Shown: positions 45,760 through 57,556 of the stretch, piece by piece | Layout: each line of letters opens with the position of its first letter | Numbering within the stretch: the stretch's first letter is position 1 | Origin: Lineus longissimus | Taxonomy: Eukaryota; Nemertea; Pilidiophora; Heteronemertea; Lineidae | Reading direction: 5' to 3' | DNA: 64,000 bases | Assembly: GCF_910592395.1 (NCBI RefSeq) | Contig: NC_088309.1 | Location: 13,210,599-13,274,598, forward strand | The notes under the pieces: generated by a model | Database searches by the model: none | Seen by the model: the letters and a program-made list of their open reading frames with translations, nothing else | Told to the model about the DNA's origin: nothing | Program-made: the position numbers and the translations under genes

Positions 45760-48482
45760 ACTAGCATTATACCCGTGGCACAGACAGGTTCAAATGGGCT
45801 ATATTTTGAATAGATTGAATTGTGATGAAAATCTAATGCAATAAAGGAGCAATATCGAAGAGACAAATTAATCAAACCCTACCTGTGGCATGCTGTATGC
45901 GTGCATAAAATGTATATCAATTGGTCCGATAGAGATGATTAGGTAAAGTCAATATGCCTCGTTCCTTAGTCAGCAATATGCCCCTTTTTATACGGAGAAG
46001 AAGAAGGAGAACTCAGATAGGCCTTCACATGTCAGCTTCCAAATGGCTCGAACCAACTGTAATATCACTACTATAACTTTAAAATGCGTGCTCCTCGTAC
46101 ATGTAGCAATGTCTCGGGCAAGGCACTTATTCGACAGGCAAGCTAGAAGTTCAGCACCGTGAGCAGCTCCTTGATAAGTCCATGTCAGGTTCAGCGGGCC
46201 ACTTCAGATACATCAACTTCAAGTATTGAAAGGTGTGGTGAGCACATAAAAAGACCATGGTCACCTTAATTTGAAAATCCCTTCATAATCAAGGGCTAGC
46301 TCTGACTAAAACAGCACCCATAAACAATAGACCACCAATTTGACCCCAGCTCCTAACTGTGGGAAAACCCAAGTCCAGCAACCAAAAGTACCAAAAATAC
46401 ATTTTTGTTTACATTTGAACTGCACACATGCGTTTGTTTACAATTTCATTTGCCGCGAAATCTCGAAAATCAGGTGACCTGCAATCGTGGATTGAAAATA
46501 ACATTAACCTGGGTTCAGCAGGTCAGCAGGTAAACCGGCTGTTCCAATCATCCCCCTACAGCCAGCTGTTCAAAAGATAATGTTATTCACCTCACAGGGA
46601 GTGCAGGAAATTGATTAAGCCCCTGCATAACTTAACAGCAATGGCTTGGCTTCTGTGAGTGGTAAGGAGAATTGACAGTGTCCGATTAAAAATCCCTCAT
46701 TACTGCACCGCTGAAGTAAATTTTTGAATGAAACGGCCAGGGGCCATTGTGCTCACCGTATAGATATTTGGTGCTTTGGAATTCATCCTGGTTAAGTAAC
46801 ATTGTACATGTATAGAATATAGGTGAAACCAAAGTCGGTATGACATGTGATGTATCGTTGCTTGGAGTAAGTACCATAAGAATATCATCAAAAACAAGTC
46901 CCTAACAAATGAGATATTGCACTTTTTACCTATTTTAGTTTTGGCCTCCTGGTGGCCAAGTTGAGTACCAGATCAGATCGAAATTCGGTGTCCGAGGTTA
47001 CATGACTTAGGGAGTCATTGATGTAGGGAGTCACGTGCACCAAATTTCAAGTTCATACCTCTAGTGGTTAAGAAACGTGCAATAGTTACACTCAAACGAC
47101 CAATTTACGCCATTTGACCTCTGTGACCTTGAAAAGCAGGTCAAATCAAAAACTCATATGATATGTGATGTATCCTTGCGAGGAGAACCTACCATAAAAA
47201 TTTTATTGAAAACAAATGACTAATAAGCGAGATATCACACTTTCTAGGTTTTCACTTTTGGCCACCTGGTGGCCAAGTTGAGAATCAGACCGGACTGAAA
47301 TTGAAAGTCAGAGGCCAGCTGACCTAGGGGGTCCTTTGTACAAAGTCTCAAGTTCATAGCCTTAGGGGTTAACAAACGTGCCACAGTTACGCTCAAATGG
47401 CCAATTTAAGCCATTTGACCTCTGTGACCTTGACAAGTACGTCAAATCAAAAACCCGTATCATATGTCATGTATCCTTGCTAAGAGTATCTACCATACTC
47501 TTTTTACTAAAAACTAATGAGTAACAAGCGAGATATGGCACTATTCAATTTTTTGGTTTTGGCCCCCTGGTGGCCAAGTTAAGAATCAGACCGGAATGAA
47601 AATCAGTGTCACAGGTCATCTGACCGAGGGGGGTCATGCGTACCACGTTTGAAGTTCATAGCTTTAGTGGTTAAGAAACGTGCCATAGTAACACACAAAC
47701 AGCCAATTCACACCATTTGACCTCTGTGACCTTGAAAATAAGGTCAAATCAAAAACCCGTATGATATGTGATGTACCGTTGCTCTGAGTACCTACCATAA
47801 AAATAAACTTGAAAACAAGTCATTATAAAGCGAGATATAGCACTTTTTCCTTTTTTTAGTTTTGGCCCCCTGGTGGCCAAGTCGAGAATCAGATCAGACC
47901 GAAATTCGGTGTCAGAGGTTATATGATGTAGGGAGTCATGTTTACAAAATTTCAAGTTCATAGCTTTATTGGTAAAGAAACGTGCCACAGTTAAGCGTTA
48001 ATGGCCAATTTACGCCATTTGACCTCTATGACCTTGACAAGTACGTCTAATTTAAAACCTGTATGATATATAATGTATCCTTGCTAGGGGTACCTACCAT
48101 AAAAGTTTCAGCAAAAAGAAATCAGTAATAAGGGAGATATTGCACTTTTTAAGTTTTTGGTTAAAGCCGCCTGGTGGCCAAGTCAAGAATCAGACCGGAG
48201 TGAAATTCAGTGTCAGGGTACATATGACCTTGAGAATGATGTATATAAAGTTTCAGGTACATAGCACAAGCGGTTAAGAAACGTGCCACACAAGATACGG
48301 ACGAAGACGGACGACGACGACGGACAACAGGGCTATCGTATAGACTCCCCTAACGGTGAGCCAACAAAACCAAGACGTTGCATCAGGGTAAGGTGTCACC
48401 ACCATTCATGCAAAATTTCAAGGCGATCCCACGCCTCTGTGACTTTATTCGTCCCCCTACCAGTATTATTATATAGATTTAG
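45760..48482 (+). mobile_element. LEP1-like element interrupted by Helentron copy I
   Basis: It starts ACTAGCATTATACCCGTGGC (45760-45779). The right end (48389-48482) has the wording typical of this class: AAAATTTCAAGGCGATCC, then ATTATTATATAGATTT. The 46728-48367 part is a separate Helentron-like insert. Confidence 0.45.
46728..48367 (+). mobile_element. Helentron-like element, copy I, with at least four regular units
   Basis: The 5' end is ATGAAACGGCCAGGGGCC then ATTGTGCTCACCG. The 3' end is AACGGTGAGCCAACAAA after a short GAC tract (48298-48322). The word CATTTGACCTCTRTGACC recurs at 47111, 47412, 47714 and 48016, a period of 301-302 bp. CTCF-like cores lie at 46941, 47258, 47559, 47862 and 48165, with the same period except for a slightly longer first interval. 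Confidence 0.7.
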
Positions 48483-48742
48483 ACCAGCGATGACGTCATT
48501 TCTGGTGATTCCCTACGTTGTCCAATGAGCGCTTTTTAAAGTGTGCCATTTGGCATGCATTAGCATGCAATGTATTTTATCAGCGCTGCCAATTGCTGAA
48601 CAGAATGCCGTAGCTCCGTCAATTTTGAATCAATTTTATGGGAGTAACATTATTGTGTTGCTTGGAATGTCTACTTTTTACTCATGTAAGAATCGTAGTA
48701 CTAAAAACTAAAATGCAAACAGAATCATGCCGATTCACTGCA

Positions 48743-49600
48743 GAACATGAGGCCCAAGGGCCTGGCGCTCAGCTGAAATACATGGGTTATACAATGTAAA
48801 AAACATTGAAAGTACCTGGTAGGTCTCTTTCAACCACAATTTCTTTACATATTGATATGCCTATATCATGCATATATACCAAAGTAAAAAGACTCTGGGA
48901 CAAATAATGACAAAACATGCCACTTATTGGTGAAATTTAAGAGCTTGAGCCCTTTGACCTTAATGAGTAGGTCAAATTGAAAACCTGGGTGATATGTAAT
49001 GGAGACGTATTAGACACACCAACCATTTGGTAACTCTAGCTGCAGCCAAAAGCTTAAATATGGCAAAATATGATTCCAAGATGGCCACATGCCAAGAGAA
49101 AAAGAAAGAAAATGTATCATATAAGTGAAAAACGAAAACAAATGTTTTGCCCTGAAGTGGGATAGAACACACACCTTGGGAATAATACAAGAGCAGGAAA
49201 TTCAAATTAAGTTTAAACTAGGTAAACACAGTTTTTTTCATTTGTAACGCAAACTGTTAGTAACAATCAAAACTATATTTTATATCAAAACCTACTAGCA
49301 AGCGACAAAAAAATTATTCATAATTTACGCCTTGACCCCGTGATGAGAAGAATTTTCTGTCGGGGGCATTTTCTTGGCTGTTCGTCCTCATGGCCAGATT
49401 TGAAGTGCCTAGGTCTTGCCCCATGTTGACGGATGGAGGGACAGACACCATTCTAAATAGTTATTTTACCAGATCTGCTGACTTGCGTCAGCTGAACTAA
49501 AAAATCTTTCAGATGCAAATGGCAAAAGTGCACAATTCACCTCCAAAATCTTGTTTGACAACTGGACTACACTGAAGGGAAGACAAGATAACTTTCTGTT
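48743..49600 (+). mobile_element. Second Helentron-like family, copy downstream of the DRG1-like gene
   Basis: The 5' end is GAACATGAGGCCCAAGGGCC then TGGCGCTCAGCTG. Inside are one half-site block (near 48952), a YY1-like CCAAGATGGCC (49077) and the segment 49100-49320 shared with 25040-25290. The 3' end is not clear. It lies just downstream of the DRG1-like stop codon. Confidence 0.45.
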
Positions 49601-49643
49601 CACCACTTGTTTAAAATCAAAGAAAGAAGAGTTAACTTTGTAC

Positions 49644-50135
49644 TTACTTTTTCACAATTTGCACGACATCCTCATCTGCAAGGACATGTTCCTTTCCCAC
49701 CTTCTGAGGCTGATGTTTCACCGATGATCCCCAAACAAGAGCACTGGGAAGAAAAGTTAATCATTATTAACAGTAACAATCCAAAACACAATAGCTCTGA
49801 AGGAGATGCTGTTCAAGCGCAAATAGTATTTACGATTTACAATCTGCACATGTGCAAATGTTCTTATCAAAGTAATTTCTGAGAAGGGAAAAAATAAATA
49901 CAGGCCATTTAAGGTGAAAATACTTGAAATTGCTAGAACAGCCCTCTGGGACATATCCTGGGGTTGATATACCGGTATGAGAATTCTGGACAAACTCAAT
50001 ATGGCTACATACTGCTTGAATTCCTTCAAGATGGCTTTGTGAATTTTGAGACAAAAATCTTCCACTGTTGTCGATCCAGCTTTCAAGACTACAGGTGATG
50101 TGTAATCTGGAAGCTGACCTTTCGGTTTGGTATAA
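49644..50135 (-). CDS. DRG1: Last two exons of a DRG1-like GTPase gene (TGS domain)
   Basis: Exon 50013-50135 (acceptor CTATTCCAG, donor GTATGT) encodes [17 protein letters not shown] and [19 protein letters not shown]. Exon 49644-49743 (acceptor TCTTCCCAG) completes a His codon and encodes [20 protein letters not shown] then [12 protein letters not shown] and TAA. Phases agree. The residues match the C-terminal TGS domain of DRG1, a cytoplasmic Obg-type GTPase that works with its partner DFRP1/ZC3H15 and binds translating ribosomes. The usual Pro-Tyr-Ser-Arg after PVVL reads Lys-Ala-Gly-Ser here. The upstream exons with the G domain (about 300 residues) were not found in the remaining 14 kb, which is full of transposons. 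They may be outside the window, or this could be a decaying duplicate. The reading frame itself is clean. Confidence 0.8.
49744..50012 (-). other. Last intron of the DRG1-like gene
   Basis: A 269-bp GT-AG intron with a pyrimidine-rich acceptor on the minus strand. Confidence 0.75.
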
Positions 50136-51177
50136 CTGGAATAGAGAATTGAACATAGTTGGCACTAAATTTAGATCAGGCAAAAGCGCGCCTTTAGCGA
50201 ATAACACAAACTTGGCCACAACCACTTGAAGAGGCCCCACTGACCCAACAATGCCTCAATAAATCAGTCTCTAGATAATTGCCAGTGTACTACCTGTGGC
50301 TTTCATACACGAACCAGTGGATTCCTTGTGCTTTAAATTTGACCATATGGTTGCTAACATCTTGGTGACATATCTAGGTGCTGCTTTTTACCACAGAAAT
50401 GACATCTAGAGGCAATTACAAGCACAATGATATGTCACATGATGGATTTATATCTATGGGATGTTTCCAGTGGCATGATGCTTGTCCAGCCTTGAGTACT
50501 CTTCACAATCCTTCAAAAAGCATGACTTTGAATGGAAATGCAGATTTGGCCACAACGATTTGAAGATGCCCCAGTGATAAAACAGTGACCCCCACTGGGT
50601 GTGGCGTCAGATTTGCCCCTCAAGTGGGATGCATGGCATGTGCTGGATTGATCCTAATAACAAATGTGGACATTAGATACAAAGACCTACAAAGTTGGTA
50701 GATAGAAACCTAGAGAAGGTATCTAGGGTACAATTCAGGCATTTAGTGGATGTTTCGAGTAATAGGGGTGCCAACTTTGACACCACCCAGACCCCACAAA
50801 TGGTCAAAAATAACACCAAAATTGCCTGACTGGAGATCAAGATGCGGGCTCATATATCATGCAAAGGAGATTTTTTTAGGCACATGAGCTGACCTTCATA
50901 AGATAGCCATATTATATATATATTTTTTGCAGGTTCATGGTCAAAAGTGTACCCAATCGAAGTTTTATTTTGCTACACATGTATATGGCCAAAAAACAAA
51001 CGGATGAAATTAGTCCTCGTTCAACTTTGAAAAACCTTGCCCAATGCCTCGGACGCATGTTCACATATGAGCCACAACAGATGGTTGTTCCAAAGTCACA
51101 GAAGATGGCCACATAAAAATCACCAAAGCATCCTCTGTACGTGGAAACTACGATCATGACGTTAAATTAATTAGTAT
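50136..51177. other. No further DRG1 exon recognised
   Basis: Expected to be intron of the DRG1-like gene. No open segment with DRG1-like residues and fitting phase was seen on the minus strand. Confidence 0.35.
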
Positions 51178-51357
51178 TTGGAGCAGGACAGGCCCATTCA
51201 TATCCATGGAAATGGCATGCATCTGAAAAACTATATCCTAGGGAGCACAAAACGCACCTTGTACCAACTGGCTAGTGAGGCTATGAAAAGTGCTCCGCCC
51301 CACCAAATGGCGATGGCAGATTCCGTGGTATTGTATAAGCTCCGAACAGGTGAGCTA
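51178..51357 (+). mobile_element. Helentron-like 3' end (decayed)
   Basis: It ends GTATTGTATAAGCTCC then GAACAGGTGAGCTAAAA, preceded by AAATGGCGATGGCAG where the GAC tract would be. Confidence 0.4.
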
Positions 51358-51697
51358 AAACATAGGCCAAATTAACATCTGTATTATATGAGATGTATCT
51401 CTGCTAGAGGTACCTGCCATCAAATTGTTACAGGGTATTGATACTGAATCCATAATCGGCGAGATATCACACTTTTTATGTTTTTAATTTTGGTTCTAGG
51501 AGGCAAAACCACAAGAATAAGACCACACCGAAATTTAGTGTCAGACCTTGGGGATAACATGTACAAAGTTTTAAGTCAACAGCTCTGGTGGTTAAGAAAC
51601 CTACAACCAAAATGTAACGATGAAAAAAACCGACCGAAATACGGATGGACTACAACGGATACTGTGCATGGGGTAGACTCCATGTTTTGGTGAGCCT
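51358..51697 (+). mobile_element. Second decayed Helentron-like 3' portion
   Basis: One unit (GATGTATCTCTGCTAGAGGT, GCGAGATATCACACTTTTTA, GTGGTTAAGAAAC) and the end GGGTAGACTCCATGTTTTGG then TGAGCC. A new variant 5' end (ATGAATGAAAAAGCCTGAGG) follows at 51707. Confidence 0.45.
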
Positions 51698-51706
51698 TGA
51701 ACATGA

Positions 51707-52113
51707 ATGAAAAAGCCTGAGGACTAGTACTCACCATATCATTAAATCAATATTTGGTAAAGCCTCAGATTTGGCCGACTGGTGGCCAAGTGATGATTCA
51801 GAACAGAACATGAAACAGAATGGAATAGTAAAGAAGGAAGCTGAGGATACACCAAGGTTGCCGAATGATGTTGTTGTGAAAATTTACCGACCCCAAATCT
51901 GCCATGGTTAGTAAGTCACGGGTAATTTTGGGGTTTAAGGTCACGGGTAATTTTGGGGTTTAAGGTCACAGGGTCAAAGTCAAAGGTCATCCGTCAGTTG
52001 GCCATCTTGAATGCGAGATACGCGATTATCAAACTTGCCCTTGATATTCACCCAATACACATGCACGCCGAATATGAAATGTCTATGAGAACGGGCCCCA
52101 ACCGTAGTTCCTA
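51707..52113 (+). mobile_element. Helentron-like 5' variant and unassigned sequence
   Basis: 5' end as above with TACTCACC; then GGCCGACTGGTGGCCAAG (51774) and a short tandem duplication of TCACGGGTAATTTTGGGGTT (51917-51962). Confidence 0.35.
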
Positions 52114-52240
52114 AATGAAAAGGCCAGGGGCCATTGTGCTCACCGTAATGATATTTGGTGGTAAGGAATTCATGCTGGTTAAGAAACATGCTACATGTAT
52201 GGTATAAAGATCAAAATCAACTTCATTATGACATGTGATA

Positions 52241-52956
52241 CAAGCAGAAAAGTGACGTAGGCCCAATTGGCCTGACAAAGGATGATCGCGATCTTACTAA
52301 AGTTCCTGAATTGCGTGTCGAAGGTTCGATATGGGACGGCCAGACGTCCGGTACTTGGGCAGATCGGCTAAAATTGAATGTGGAAACCCAGGCAAATTCG
52401 CTCAGGCACATTTACACCAACTCCCCTCGCCGCAATTCTCCAAAGATTGTACGTGGTGGTAGGGGGAGAGGGCGCGGGAGTCTAAGTCAGCAGACTTCCA
52501 ATATGACGTATCTTGCAGCACAGCCGGTGCTGAAGTTAGGGGGTAGTTCCTCCTCGATAGATGCATGCAGTGTCGACACCGAAGATTTTCGGAAGCCACG
52601 TCACGAGGTTAAGAAAGCGGAAGGAAAAGAGGAAACAGAGTGTTATCACTGGAAAATCGTCCAGTTCTATGCAGATACGAGGAGGACCCGAAGCAGAACG
52701 TCATTTATTCATATCTCGTCTCCACAAGGACACAAAAGACGCCGAGCTTGAGAGACACATTTTGTCAAATGATTTCGATGTCAGGTCTCTTGAATGTATA
52801 TCGCACCCAGACTCCAAATACAAGTCGTATAAGCTCTCCGTGCCGAAATCTCAGTACGGCAGACTTTTCGATGAGACAATCTGGCCCGAAGGGGTTCAGG
52901 TGAGAAAGTATGTGTATGTCCCGCCCCAGAGGGTGGCTGCGTCAAATAGCAATTAG
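52241..52956 (+). pseudogene. ORF1 of a non-LTR retrotransposon, truncated and frameshifted
   Basis: The frame begins inside the protein (SDVGPIGLTKDDRDL, then WDGQTSGTWADRLKLNVE), so the 5' end is lost. A Gly/Arg-rich stretch (RGGRGRGRGS) follows. After a frameshift near 52600-52660 comes a compact domain, HLFISRLHKDTKDAELERHI ... YKSYKLSVPKSQYGRL ... WPEGVQVRKY, an RRM-like fold typical of ORF1 proteins in CR1/Jockey-group elements, which bind the element RNA. The stop lies nine bases before the ORF2 start. Confidence 0.65.
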
Positions 52957-52964
52957 GACGAATA

Positions 52965-55900
52965 ATGGATATCACATTCTACTACTTTTTACTGTTTTTA
53001 ATCATGGCAGTTGGTTCATCTGTTCAAAACGAAATGACAGGCAGAGTCGCCGCAGATCTTCAGAACACGGGAACGTTTGGCAATAGGCCTTGCAGATTAT
53101 CTATTGCAACATACAACTCTCAGGGCTCAGGACCGGGGAGGATTGCATACATAAACGAACTACTGGAGAAACATTCTTTTGTGTTCGTGCAGGAGCATTG
53201 GCTGTTTATGAGTGAAATTTCGAGATATGAGAGTTTATTGGATAATGCCACGGTCTATGCCACTTCGGGCATGATCGAATCGGAATACCTTCGTGGGAGA
53301 CCGTACGGTGGCGCGGCCATCGTATGGAGCAACTGCTTTAAACAGAAAGTTGTGCGCATACCAAGCGGGTCAAAAAGAGTTTGTGCTGTTTTTCTTGACA
53401 GTCAGAAGGGTTTACTGTGTTGTGTATACATGCCAAACGAGAGAGAACACGTTGAATATAGAGAAGTGCTTGAGTATCTATCAGAATTACTTGTAAGGTA
53501 TGATCCAAATAGAATTGTAATAGGTGGGGATTTCAATGTTGATATTACGAGAGCTGATGACACAAACCTTAGGGCATATAAGAGCTTCATCGAAAGGGAA
53601 TCGTTGCGCATTGGAACGGACTTCAAGGATGTTGATTACACATTTGAGAGTAAAATAAGCGGGGCAAGGTCGAAACTTGATTACTTTTTGGTATCTGAAG
53701 GTGTGTTTAATACACTATCGTTACATGAGGTCCACCACGACGTTGATAACACATCTGACCACTCATCCTGTCACTAATCTGTAATGTGCCAGTTGAGTTT
53801 GTCGAGGTTGAGGATAACTCTTATGTAAACGGTGGTCTCATGTGGTATAAAGCTTCTGACATTGAGATTGAAAATTATAAAGTAACATTAGATAGGTTAA
53901 TACAGGGAATTCATATTCCTGATTCACTTACAGCCTGTGATAATTATTTCTGTGAAAATCATAAGAATGATATTGAACTCTTGTACCAGCACATTGTTGA
54001 TGCATGTGTATCCGCAGCGGATAATACTATCCCACGACGTACCTGTGGGACCAAAGCGACTGATTGTCAACAACGTCAGCAAGGGTGGAACGAAATAGTT
54101 AAGCCTGCCAGAGACAAGGCCATTTTCTGGCATAATATTTGCAAAAGTATAGGGGCACCGAGACATGGTGTTGTCGCTGACATCAGAAGAACAACCCGTG
54201 CTAAATATCACTACGAGGTCAGAGCTCTCAAGAAAGCTTAAAAACAAGCTGACAGCAACCGCTTAGCCGAATCACTTGCTGAGTCCGATAGTCAGTCGTT
54301 TTGGTCCAGAGTGAATAGGATGAAGGGTAAATCATCTTCTTGTGCCAAAATGGTGGATGATAAGGTCGATAAGACCGAGATAGCGAATGTTTTTGCTGAA
54401 AAGTATGAGAGACTGTATTCCTCGGTCTCGTATGAAGAGGATGAAATGAGGGCACTGATGGAGGATATAAATGCTAGGATTGGGTCCCCTGAACACGGGG
54501 ATAAATGTGGAAATTATGTTGTAACTACGAACGAAGTGAAGAATGCAATCCTGCTTCTGAATAAAGGGAAGCATGGGGGTGATCTTTCTCTTTATACGGA
54601 CCATTTTATCAACAGTAATGATTCACTTAAGGAGAAACTGGCCATACTTTTCAGCGCAATGATTGTTCATGCTTATGTACCTTTGCGTATGAAAGAGTCC
54701 ACGATATTGCCAATTCCAAAAGATAAACGTAAATCACTGTGTAACTCAGACAACTACAGAGGGATTGCTCTGAGCAGCATTTTAGGAAAGGTACTAGATA
54801 ATATTCTGCTTGTAAAATACAAAGACGTGTTCTCATCCAGTAGCATGCAGTTTGGTTTCAAAAAGAAAATGTCCACTACTCAATGTACCTTCGTATTGAA
54901 CGAAACAATACAGTATTACAGAAACAGAGGGTCTGGGGTGTATACTATGCTACTTGATGCATCCAAGGCATTCGACAGGGTGAACTATATCAAACTTTTC
55001 AAACTTTTGTTAAAATGAAATGGCCAGGGCCATTGTGCTCACCTCATGTGGAGGAAAGATGGATAAAGAGCATGGTATTGTGTCATGTAGTGTTAGGTTT
55101 GATGTAGGTCCAAGCAATTACAATTTCCCCAAAATGGCCAATTTACAGTACATTCGACCTCTGTGACCTTGAAAAGTAGGTCAAATCAAAGAAGACCCGG
55201 GTGACACATTGAATGGTTGTAAGAATTAGATGTACCTATGATATAAAATTGATGCCAATCGGGCAAGTAATACTAGGAATAATGGCATTTTGAAGAATTT
55301 AGGATTTGGCCCCCTCCCTGGAGGCCAAACGGCAAATCAGATCGCACCAAACTTCGGTACCTGAGATCACCTGACCAAGGGGTACATGTGTACTTAATTT
55401 GTGATCAATAGTCATTGCAGTTAAGAAACGTGCCATAGTTACGGCCTGACGGCGAATTTACGCCATTTGACCTCTGTGACCTTGACAAGAAGGTCAAATT
55501 AAAAACCTGTGTGACATATACTGTATGGTGGTTAGATGTACCCATGATATCAAATTGGTGGCAATCGGGCAAGAAGTTAAGGAATAATCACATTTTTAAG
55601 GTCTTTGGATTTTGCCCCCTGGTGGTCAAGTGGTGAACCATATTGGACCAAACTTCGGTCCCTGCGATCACCTGACTAAGGGGTAAATGTGTACCAAATT
55701 TGGTATCAATAGTCATTGCAGTTTAGAAACGTGCCATCGTTACATCCTAACGGCCAATTTACACCATTTGACCTCTGTGACCTTGAAAAGGAGGTCAAAT
55801 CAAAAACCCGGAGGATATATGATGCACCTTTGCTAGAAGTACCTACCATATTTTTTTCAAAATTTCCCGACTACTATTAAGGGAGATATTGCATATTTTC

Positions 55901-56545
55901 ACTTTTAACGGTTGGCCCCCTGGTGGCCAAACCATGAAACGAATCGGACCGAAACTTGGTCTCCAAGGTCTCATTACATAAGGGTACATGTGTACCAAGT
56001 TTCAACTCAATAGCTCTAACAGTTACGAAACGTGCCCTGCTAACGGACGACGGACAACGACGACGATGACGGACGACGGACGCCACGGTATGGGATAAGC
56101 TCACCTCTGCTAAGAGGTGAGCTAAAAAGGGTGTGTAGCGTGGCGGAAATGTGTCCGAAAAATTTTTAATTTGCCATATCTGACCCACAGGAACCTGCTT
56201 CCTCTGATCTGTGTTGATACACCATTTGACATACAGCTGTATGCACGCTTCGTTAAATTCATGTACTCGGTTCTAAATAGCGAAAACGAGAGATGTGGCC
56301 AGTTGGCACTCGAGGGTAGTAGATCTACGGTATCAAAAAACATTGCAATACTATGTGAGAAAGCGAACTGTTGTAGAGATGACGGATGTAATGTAGATGT
56401 AAGACGACTTGAAAATGTAGATCAGTCAGTCAAGGACAATGCGGGTGTTATAAGAGACTTGGTCATTATGAAGGAAGAAAGGAACTTTAAAATTCTGGAG
56501 AAGGAAGAGATTGAGTTTATCTTGGCTGATCTGTGTGTGGGGTAG
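52965..56545 (+). pseudogene. ORF2 of a non-LTR retrotransposon: endonuclease and RT, core deleted
   Basis: APE-type endonuclease at 52965-53770: IATYNSQG, FVQEHWL, GGDFNVD, SKLDYFLV and TSDHS, all with their usual catalytic residues. RT entry follows: SDNYRGIALSSILGKVLDN, MQFGFKKKMSTTQCTF, LLDASKAFDRVNYIKLFKLL (one catalytic Asp). At 55015 a Helentron interrupts. After it the frame resumes at 56132 with CVAWRKCVRKIFNLP and THRNLLPLICVDTP, the C-terminus of Jockey-like proteins, to a stop at 56545. Between KLFKLLLK and WRK several hundred bases of the palm and thumb, including the (F/Y)xDD motif, are missing. There is also a frameshift near 53765 and a TAA at 54239. The 3' tail is a short TAA/ATA-rich run ending near 56656. 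Confidence 0.85.
55015..56128 (+). mobile_element. Helentron-like non-autonomous element, copy D
   Basis: Same ends as copies A-C, about 1.11 kb. The GAC tract has shrunk to a few imperfect units (56046-56080). The CTCF-like core at 55911-55931 has one outer change. Inserted in the RT frame of the retrotransposon above. Confidence 0.78.
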
Positions 56546-57493
56546 GGTAAATATCAAGGTGTTCTGTTCTCTTTTGTTGTAGCACATCACTTTGTATCTG
56601 CACTTGCACCTTTTGATTGTACTTGTTGGTACGATTAAAGAACTATAATATAATAATATATCCTTGCTTGGAGTAACTACCATAAAAATATTATTGAAAA
56701 CATGTCACTAATAAACGAGATATTGCAGTATTTACCCTTTTAAGTTTTGGGCACCTGGTGGCCAAGTCGAAAATCTTATTTGACCGAAAATTTGTGGTCA
56801 GAAGTTATCTGACCTTAAGGGTCATGTGTACAAAGTTTCATGTTGTTAGCTTTAGCGGTTAAAAAATGTGCCATTGTTACGTTACACTCAAAAGGCCAAT
56901 TTTAGCCATTTGACATCTCTCTATCACCTTCAAAAGTAGGTCAAAACGGCATATCTGACATATGGGATCATGTGTACCAAGTTTCAAGTTCATAGCAAAA
57001 GTGGTTAAGAAATGATTTTTTACATTCGTTTTCAGCTGTTTTCAGCAGTTAAAATGGCCACTGCTGACAAACAAAAGCACCCCCGATGCTGATTTTCAAA
57101 CACACACCCTCATCACATACTAAAACAACCACCAAAATTTTATCAACATCTGTTTTGAAATACCTGAATACTGGCCGTAACACGCAGACATGACAAAACA
57201 TGCCCAACTGAAGCAGTTAAGAAATGTGCCATAGTTACACACTGAAATGGTCAATTTAGGTCATTTGACCTCTGTGACCTTCAAAATTAGGTCAAATCAA
57301 AAACCCGTATGATATGTGATGTATCCTAAATGTTTGCTATTGAAAGCTATTCACTGGAATGTATTGCTAATGATGGCATGAAAAGTTCCATAAAATTCTA
57401 ACCACACAACCGATTTCAATAATTTTGGTACCAAAATGTTCCCCTTGATAAGCCTCAGGTGGCTCTTAACACCATGTCCATATATTTATAAGT

Positions 57494-57556
57494 TCCATAA
57501 TGGGAATCGAACCTGGGCCACATAAGTGACTAATAGCGTAACCATTAGCCCATGAA
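57494..57556 (-). repeat. tRNA-like SINE fragment
   Basis: On the minus strand: A-box-like TAATGGTTACGCTATTAG and a perfect B box GGTTCGATTCC, spaced as in a tRNA. The acceptor stem does not pair, so not a functional tRNA gene. Confidence 0.45.

Larger units (their letters stand above)
52114..57340 (+). mobile_element. Helentron-like element, copy J, split by a retrotransposon
   Basis: The 5' end is ATGAAAAGGCCAGGGGCC then ATTGTGCTCACCG at 52114. Sequence to about 52240 follows copy I up to GACATGTGAT. The match resumes at about 56657 (TATCCTTGCTTGGAGTAAC, where copy I reads TATCGTTGCTTGGAGTAAG) and runs to near 57340. Its 3' hairpin was not found. The intervening 4.4 kb is a non-LTR retrotransposon. 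Confidence 0.6.

Noticed and set aside
53402-53626. Minus-strand frames opposite the endonuclease and RT region
   Set aside because: Shadows of the well-supported plus-strand retrotransposon proteins.
57494-57556. tRNA gene
   Set aside because: A and B boxes are present but the stems do not pair and the 3' end is wrong; treated as a SINE remnant.
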